This document shows positions 6,431 to 7,696 of a stretch of DNA of 7,696 nucleotides, piece by piece. The notes under the pieces were generated by a model. The model was given only the letters and a program-made list of their open reading frames with translations. It made no database searches and was not told the DNA's origin. Source of the stretch: an uncultured Burkholderiales bacterium. Lineage in GTDB: Bacteria; Pseudomonadota; Gammaproteobacteria; Burkholderiales; Burkholderiaceae_C. How positions within the stretch are numbered: the stretch's first letter is position 1; every line of letters begins with the position of its first letter. The DNA is taken from assembly GCA_903926695.1 (NCBI GenBank), contig CAIYKK010000441.1:1-7696 (forward strand). Reading direction: 5' to 3'. The translations under genes were made by a program, and so were the position numbers.

Positions 6431-7696
6431 TTATCGATTGAGCCAGACGAAATACGTCATCAACACAAACACACCAATAATCATGCCGAAGGCATAGTGA
6501 TAGATATAGCCCGACTGCAGGCGCCTGACCATGCCGGAAATCCAGCCGACCAGCTTCCAGGAACCATTGACGAACAGGCCGTCAATCAGCATCCGGTCAC
6601 CGACTTTCCACAGGACGGTTCCCAGACCGCGTGCGCCACGGGCCAGCACGTTTTCGTTGAACCAGTCCAGGTAGTACTTGTTTTCCAGCAGCGTGTAGAT
6701 CGGACCTGCCGCACGCTTGATGGCCGCAGGCAGGGCCGGGTTGACCATATACATGTAGTAAGACAGGGCAACACCGGACAGCGCCAGCCAGAAGGGAGCG
6801 GTTGTCACGCTGTGCATGGCCATCGCCGCAGGGCCGTGGAATGCATGTGCCAGCTCTTCCATCACAGGATGACGCTCAAGGTTGAAGAAAATCGCATCCT
6901 TGAAGAAGTCGCCAAACAGCATCGGCTCAATCATCAGGTAACCAATAATCACCGAAGGAATCGCCAGCAGCACCAGCGGCAGCGTCACCACCCAGGGTGA
7001 TTCATGCGGGTCATGGTGCTCGGCGTGGTGGCCGTGGTCATCATGCGCATCGTGATGGGCATCGGGATTCTGGTCATAGCGCTCCTGGCCGTGAAAGACC
7101 AGGAAATACACGCGGAACGAATAGAACGCAGTGACAAAAACACCGGCCAGCACCGCGAAGTGGGCGAAGCCGCTGCCCCACAGGTGGCTTTCAGCGACCG
7201 CTTCGATGATGCTGTCCTTCGAGTAAAAACCCGACAGGAATGGCGTACCGATCAGCGCCAGATTGCCCAGCAGGAAAGTCAGCCAGGTGATTTTCATGTA
7301 CTTGCGCACGCCACCCATCCAGCGGATGTCCTGGTTGTGGTGCATGCCCATGATGACAGAGCCAGCACCCAGGAACAGCAGCGCCTTGAAGAAGGCATGG
7401 GTCATCAGGTGAAACACCGCCACAGAATAAGCCGAGGCGCCCAGCGCCACCGTCATGTAACCCAGCTGCGACAGCGTGGAATAAGCAATCACCCGCTTGA
7501 TGTCGTTCTGGATAATGCCGAGGAAACCCATGAACAGCGCCGTGATGGAGCCGATCACCATGATGAAGCTCAGCGCGGTATCGCTCAAATCAAACAGCGG
7601 CGACATGCGCGACACCATGAAAATAGCAGCCGTCACCATGGTCGCCGCGAGAATCAGGGCGGAAATGGGCGTTGGGCCTTCCATCGAGTCTGGCAA
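6431..7696 (-). CDS. nuoL: NADH-quinone oxidoreductase subunit L, C-terminal part (partial, 5' end outside window)
   Basis: The frame is open to the window edge and gives 421 residues of NuoL, the distal antiporter-like proton channel of complex I. The first codon, TTG, is an internal Leu (LPDSMEGPTP), equal to about residue 239 of E. coli NuoL, so roughly the first third is missing. Present are FHLMTHAFFK with H96, H100 and K104 (E. coli His334, His338, Lys342) and the helix-12 Lys K160 (GFYSKD; Lys399). The expected His of ALIHAATMVTAG (E. coli His254, helix 8) reads Leu, codon CTC at 7649-7651, and the following TAG reads TAA (Ala). A His-rich loop lies at residues 214-231. The C-terminal 80 or so residues contain the long helix that runs along the membrane arm and its anchoring helix. 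The TAA stop is 30 bases before nuoM. Confidence 0.97.
   Translation of the reverse strand: MPDSMEGPTPISALILAATMVTAAIFMVSRMSPLFDLSDTALSFIMVIGSITALFMGFLGIIQNDIKRVIAYSTLSQLGYMTVALGASAYSVAVFHLMTHAFFKALLFLGAGSVIMGMHHNQDIRWMGGVRKYMKITWLTFLLGNLALIGTPFLSGFYSKDSIIEAVAESHLWGSGFAHFAVLAGVFVTAFYSFRVYFLVFHGQERYDQNPDAHHDAHDDHGHHAEHHDPHESPWVVTLPLVLLAIPSVIIGYLMIEPMLFGDFFKDAIFFNLERHPVMEELAHAFHGPAAMAMHSVTTAPFWLALSGVALSYYMYMVNPALPAAIKRAAGPIYTLLENKYYLDWFNENVLARGARGLGTVLWKVGDRMLIDGLFVNGSWKLVGWISGMVRRLQSGYIYHYAFGMIIGVFVLMTYFVWLNR

Overview
The window looks like ordinary chromosome from a betaproteobacterium of the order Burkholderiales, most likely the family Comamonadaceae (Polaromonas/Rhodoferax-like). This placement rests on protein wording recalled from memory and on the gene order nuoL-nuoM-nuoN-DUF2818-Nudix-DUF1178; no search was run. 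Coding density is very high, no gap exceeds about 110 bases, and I see no mobile element, RNA gene or CRISPR array.

Layout. On the plus strand, bases 1-394 hold the end of an ABC exporter ATPase. A 109-base gap follows, with a near-perfect dyad and a candidate promoter. Then comes a complete glutamate dehydrogenase gene (504-1820). The rest of the window is on the minus strand and, in transcription order, reads: the C-terminal two thirds of nuoL (entering from the right edge), nuoM, nuoN, a small DUF2818 membrane protein, a Nudix hydrolase of ADP-ribose pyrophosphatase type, and a DUF1178 zinc-ribbon-like protein. The minus-strand genes are 8-30 bases apart or overlap, so they look like the distal end of the complex I (nuo) operon with a three-gene accessory tail. 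The operon converges on glutamate dehydrogenase across a 108-base gap that holds two overlapping, mutually exclusive inverted repeats.

How the genes work together. NuoL, NuoM and NuoN are the three antiporter-like proton-pumping subunits of NADH:ubiquinone oxidoreductase. The Nudix enzyme probably handles ADP-ribose or a related nucleotide released from NAD(H). The glutamate dehydrogenase is probably NAD-linked. The neighbourhood therefore has a loose NAD(H)/energy theme, although glutamate dehydrogenase is a separate transcription unit.

I found no new multi-gene system. The most interesting signal is at residue level. The ionisable residue of transmembrane helix 8 appears to be replaced in two of the three pump subunits: Leu at the E. 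coli NuoL His254 position, and Gln at the E. coli NuoN Lys247 position. NuoM keeps its Lys. Each change is one base away from the expected codon, so sequencing error or lineage-wide variation must be excluded first.
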